Assembly (NCBI RefSeq): GCF_002364335.1
Contig: NZ_DEXW01000037.1
Location: 45,157 to 109,156 of the forward strand
Length of the DNA stretch: 64,000 nucleotides
Direction of reading: 5' to 3'
DNA from: Winogradskyella sp. UBA3174
GTDB lineage: Bacteria; Bacteroidota; Bacteroidia; Flavobacteriales; Flavobacteriaceae
Shown: positions 62,424 to 64,000 of the stretch, one piece after another
How the letters are laid out: every line of letters starts with the position of its first letter
How positions within the stretch are numbered: the stretch's first letter is position 1
The notes under the pieces: model-generated
The model's database searches: none
Seen by the model: only the letters and a program-made list of their open reading frames with translations
Told to the model about the DNA's origin: nothing
Position numbers and translations under genes: made by a program

Positions 62424-62837
62424 CTAAACAAATAGCTCATGCTTTTTTTGATGTTTTGTAATATCTGCAAATTGCAAAATCATCCCTAGTTTACCTTCAT
62501 TAAAATAAACCAATGAGACACATATCAAAATCCAAAATTATAGAACCATCCTTATGAAAACAGCATAGTTCAATACGGTATTTGTCAATATGTCCATTAA
62601 TAAGTTTTTCGTGTTTCTTTTCGTGTTCACCAAGATCTTCAATAAACACAATATTATTAATATCTATATTAAAGAGCTCTGCTATTGAATAAGCAAAAAT
62701 ATCGCAACACTATCATTAATCTTTAGCCAATTCCCATCCATACTTACAACAGCAATACCATTGTCTTTGTTATTAAAAATAAGATCTAAGACATCATTGA
62801 TATTAGAAAGTTCTTGTTGAGTTCGTAACGCTTTCAT
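62424..62837 (-). pseudogene. Decayed PAS-domain protein
   Basis: The minus strand from ATG at 62837 reads MKALRTQQELSNINDVLDLIFNN, then DNGIAVVSMDGNWLKINDSVAIF, the start of a PAS domain, and then stops. A shift near 62690-62702 restores YSIAELFNID...EHEKKHEKLINGHIDKYRIE, LCCFHKDGSI as the middle of the PAS core, and a second shift near 62505-62520 gives VYFNEGKLGMILQFADITKHQKKHELFV, ending with TAG at 62424-62426. FADIT is the usual PAS end. Two frameshifts make this a dead gene; an intact relative would be about 130 residues. Probably a former redox or light/oxygen sensing input domain without an output. Confidence 0.88.
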
Positions 62838-62952
62838 CCATTATAAGTTTAACTATTAAAAACTTTTAATTTACCGAAGGGGAAACTTTAATTAAAACGT
62901 TGAAATACAGATTAAAAGTTATGAAAAAAATATACAAATTGCAAAAAAACCC

Positions 62953-62960
62953 TATATTTG
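62953..62960 (+). promoter_or_regulatory. Probable -7 box of rpsO (TATATTTG)
   Basis: TATATTTG fits TAnnTTTG, 55 bases before the rpsO ATG. It lies inside the 5' end of a longer frame that starts at 62965, which argues against that longer start. Confidence 0.55.
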
Positions 62961-63015
62961 CCGCTTGAAAGAAAAACTTTCATTGTACATAACAATCATT
63001 TACAATAATATTAGA

Positions 63016-63285
63016 ATGTATTTATCAAAAGAAGCAAAAGAAGAACTCTTCGCAAAACACGGTAAAGGAAAAAACGATACTGGTTCTGCAGAAGGACAAA
63101 TCGCCATATTTACTCAAAGAATTGAGCATTTAACTGGCCATTTAAAAAACAATCGTAAAGATTACAATACAGAACGTGCGTTAGTTATTTTAGTAGGTAA
63201 AAGAAGAAGCTTACTAGATTACTTAACTAAGAAAGATGTCTTAAGATATCGTGCGATAGTAAAAGAATTAGGATTAAGAAAATAA
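63016..63285 (+). CDS. rpsO: Ribosomal protein S15
   Basis: 89 residues, the standard length, from the ATG at 63016 (MYLSKEAKEELFAKHGKGKNDTGSAEGQIAIFTQRIEHLTGHLKNN...), chosen over the frame at 62965 because it begins with the family N-terminus and follows the -7 box. The signature LTGHLKNNRKDYNTERALVILVGKRRSLLDYL is complete. S15 binds 16S rRNA helices 20-22 early in small subunit assembly. The pnp gene follows, an arrangement found in most bacteria, separated by a terminator. Confidence 0.97.
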   Translation: MYLSKEAKEELFAKHGKGKNDTGSAEGQIAIFTQRIEHLTGHLKNNRKDYNTERALVILVGKRRSLLDYLTKKDVLRYRAIVKELGLRK

Positions 63286-63298
63286 TCTCAATAATAAA

Positions 63299-63325
63299 GA
63301 CCACGCATAACAGCGTGGTTTTTTG
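63299..63325 (+). terminator. Terminator or attenuator between rpsO and pnp
   Basis: ACCACGC (63300-63306) pairs with GCGTGGT (63313-63319) and six Ts follow. As in other bacteria it may be partial, allowing read-through to pnp or RNase processing. The rest of the 221-base gap shows repeated ACAACAC/ACAACTA stretches but nothing I can name. Confidence 0.85.
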
Positions 63326-63506
63326 TTATATAACAACTCGATTTTGGACGAGTATAAAAACCAAAATTGAAGAAGCTAGATTCTTAAATTAGGTTTAAGA
63401 CTAACGGTTTTTCATTGGTCACACAACAACTACTACACAACAACACAACGACCATTGTTTAACAGAGTTCTAATAGGATTGTTACGAACTAGAATTAAAA
63501 AAAATT

Positions 63507-64000
63507 ATGATTCCAAAAGTATTTAAAGAGGTCATAGACCTTGGAGATGGTAGAGAAATTACTATCGAAACCGGAAAATTAGCAAAGCAGGCACATGGTT
63601 CTGTTGTTGTTACATCGGGAAAATGTATGATGTTATGTACAGTTGTTTCCAACTACGAACAAAAAGATCTAGGTTTTTTACCATTGACGGTAGATTACAG
63701 AGAGAAATTTGCAGCTGCAGGTCGTTACCCAGGTGGTTTCTTCAAAAGAGAAGCAAGACCAAGTGATGGTGAAGTATTAACTATGCGTTTAGTGGATCGT
63801 GTTTTACGTCCATTATTCCCAAAAGATTACACCGCAGAAACGCAAGTGATGATACAGCTAATGTCTCATGACGAAAACGTTATGCCAGATGCTATGGCTG
63901 GTTTAGCAGCATCAGCAGCTATTCAATTATCAGATTTCCCATTTGAGTGCGCTATCTCTGAAGCTAGAGTTGGTCGTGTGAATGGTGAATTTGTAATCAA
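63507..64000 (+). CDS. pnp: Polyribonucleotide nucleotidyltransferase, 5' part
   Basis: The frame from ATG at 63507 runs off the window, giving 164 residues of PNPase: MIPKVFKEVIDLGDGREITIETGKLAKQAHGSVVV, DYREKFAAAGRYPGGFFKREARPSDGEVLTMRLVDRVLRPLFP and LMSHDENVMPDAMAGLAASAAIQLSD, all in the first RNase PH-like domain. It degrades RNA from the 3' end with phosphate and works in the degradosome or alone. Its position directly downstream of rpsO is the standard one. The remaining two-thirds, including the KH and S1 domains, lie outside. Confidence 0.96.
   Translation, partial: MIPKVFKEVIDLGDGREITIETGKLAKQAHGSVVVTSGKCMMLCTVVSNYEQKDLGFLPLTVDYREKFAAAGRYPGGFFKREARPSDGEVLTMRLVDRVLRPLFPKDYTAETQVMIQLMSHDENVMPDAMAGLAASAAIQLSDFPFECAISEARVGRVNGEFVI

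Noticed and set aside
63326..63506. ACAACAC-like runs before pnp as a possible repeat array
   Set aside because: Only short irregular motifs, no constant unit or spacing; normal for a low-complexity leader.

Overview
The window is AT-rich chromosomal DNA from a member of the Bacteroidota, almost certainly a marine-type Flavobacteriaceae. The evidence is several type IX secretion (T9SS) C-terminal sorting domains, a PorT homologue and a T9SS plug-type protein, a complete Na+-translocating NADH:quinone reductase operon paired with a menaquinone methyltransferase, many flavobacterial families of unknown function (DUF6090, DUF6702, DUF4846, DUF6029, DUF6695 types), frequent TAnnTTTG promoter -7 boxes and few Shine-Dalgarno sites. 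I saw no rRNA, tRNA, CRISPR array, insertion sequence or prophage. All family names are recognised by eye from the translations; no database was searched.

Layout. 1-1450: a DUF6090-type membrane protein and a decayed chimeric gene. 1452-6154: a catabolic cluster for 3-hydroxyanthranilate (aminomuconate-semialdehyde dehydrogenase, PsbP-like protein, atypical SDR, 3-hydroxyanthranilate dioxygenase, ACMS decarboxylase) with REP-like palindromes between genes. 6194-12912: small membrane protein, O-methyltransferase, TatA, an M1 metallopeptidase, and on the minus strand a DUF6702-like protein with three tandem paralogues carrying a carboxypeptidase-regulatory-like domain. 13020-21496: housekeeping and mixed genes (dipeptidase E, GNAT, a ruined M48 peptidase, ankyrin protein, gpmI, acetyl-CoA hydrolase, map, methyltransferase, DUF423). 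21640-32794: apbE and the nqrABCDEF operon with two small accessory genes, separated by a block holding an internally deleted tricorn-type peptidase. 32957-38868: T9SS plug protein, PLP decarboxylase, apaG, DUF6695-like protein, pruA. 38987-46992: surface and secretion block with T9SS cargo, two Omp28-type thioredoxin-motif proteins, TlpA and a DUF6029 barrel. 47062-54206: rsmG, fatty acid desaturase, aminotransferase, three small membrane proteins, trkH/trkA. 54471-59412: ubiE/menG, porT, TrmH-type methyltransferase, Omp85/TamA-like protein. 59525-64000: fba, accD, a lipoprotein, a decayed PAS gene, rpsO and the start of pnp.

How it fits together. The NQR operon, ApbE (which attaches FMN to NqrB and NqrC) and MenG/UbiE form one respiratory theme: sodium pumping to menaquinone. 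The 3-hydroxyanthranilate cluster would feed tryptophan-derived carbon into aminomuconate, but earlier kynurenine steps and the later deaminase steps are not in this window. The surface block pairs export machinery (PorT, plug protein, Omp85) with cargo carrying sorting tails.

A recurrent theme is gene decay: four clear broken genes (774-1442, 14271-15026, 25092-25682, 62424-62837) and one possible (19912-20279). No obviously new defence or mobile system is present. The best candidates for something undescribed are the TlpA/DUF6029/Omp28 surface redox cluster, the tandem small LGGY-motif membrane proteins, and the tandem carboxypeptidase-regulatory-like paralogues.
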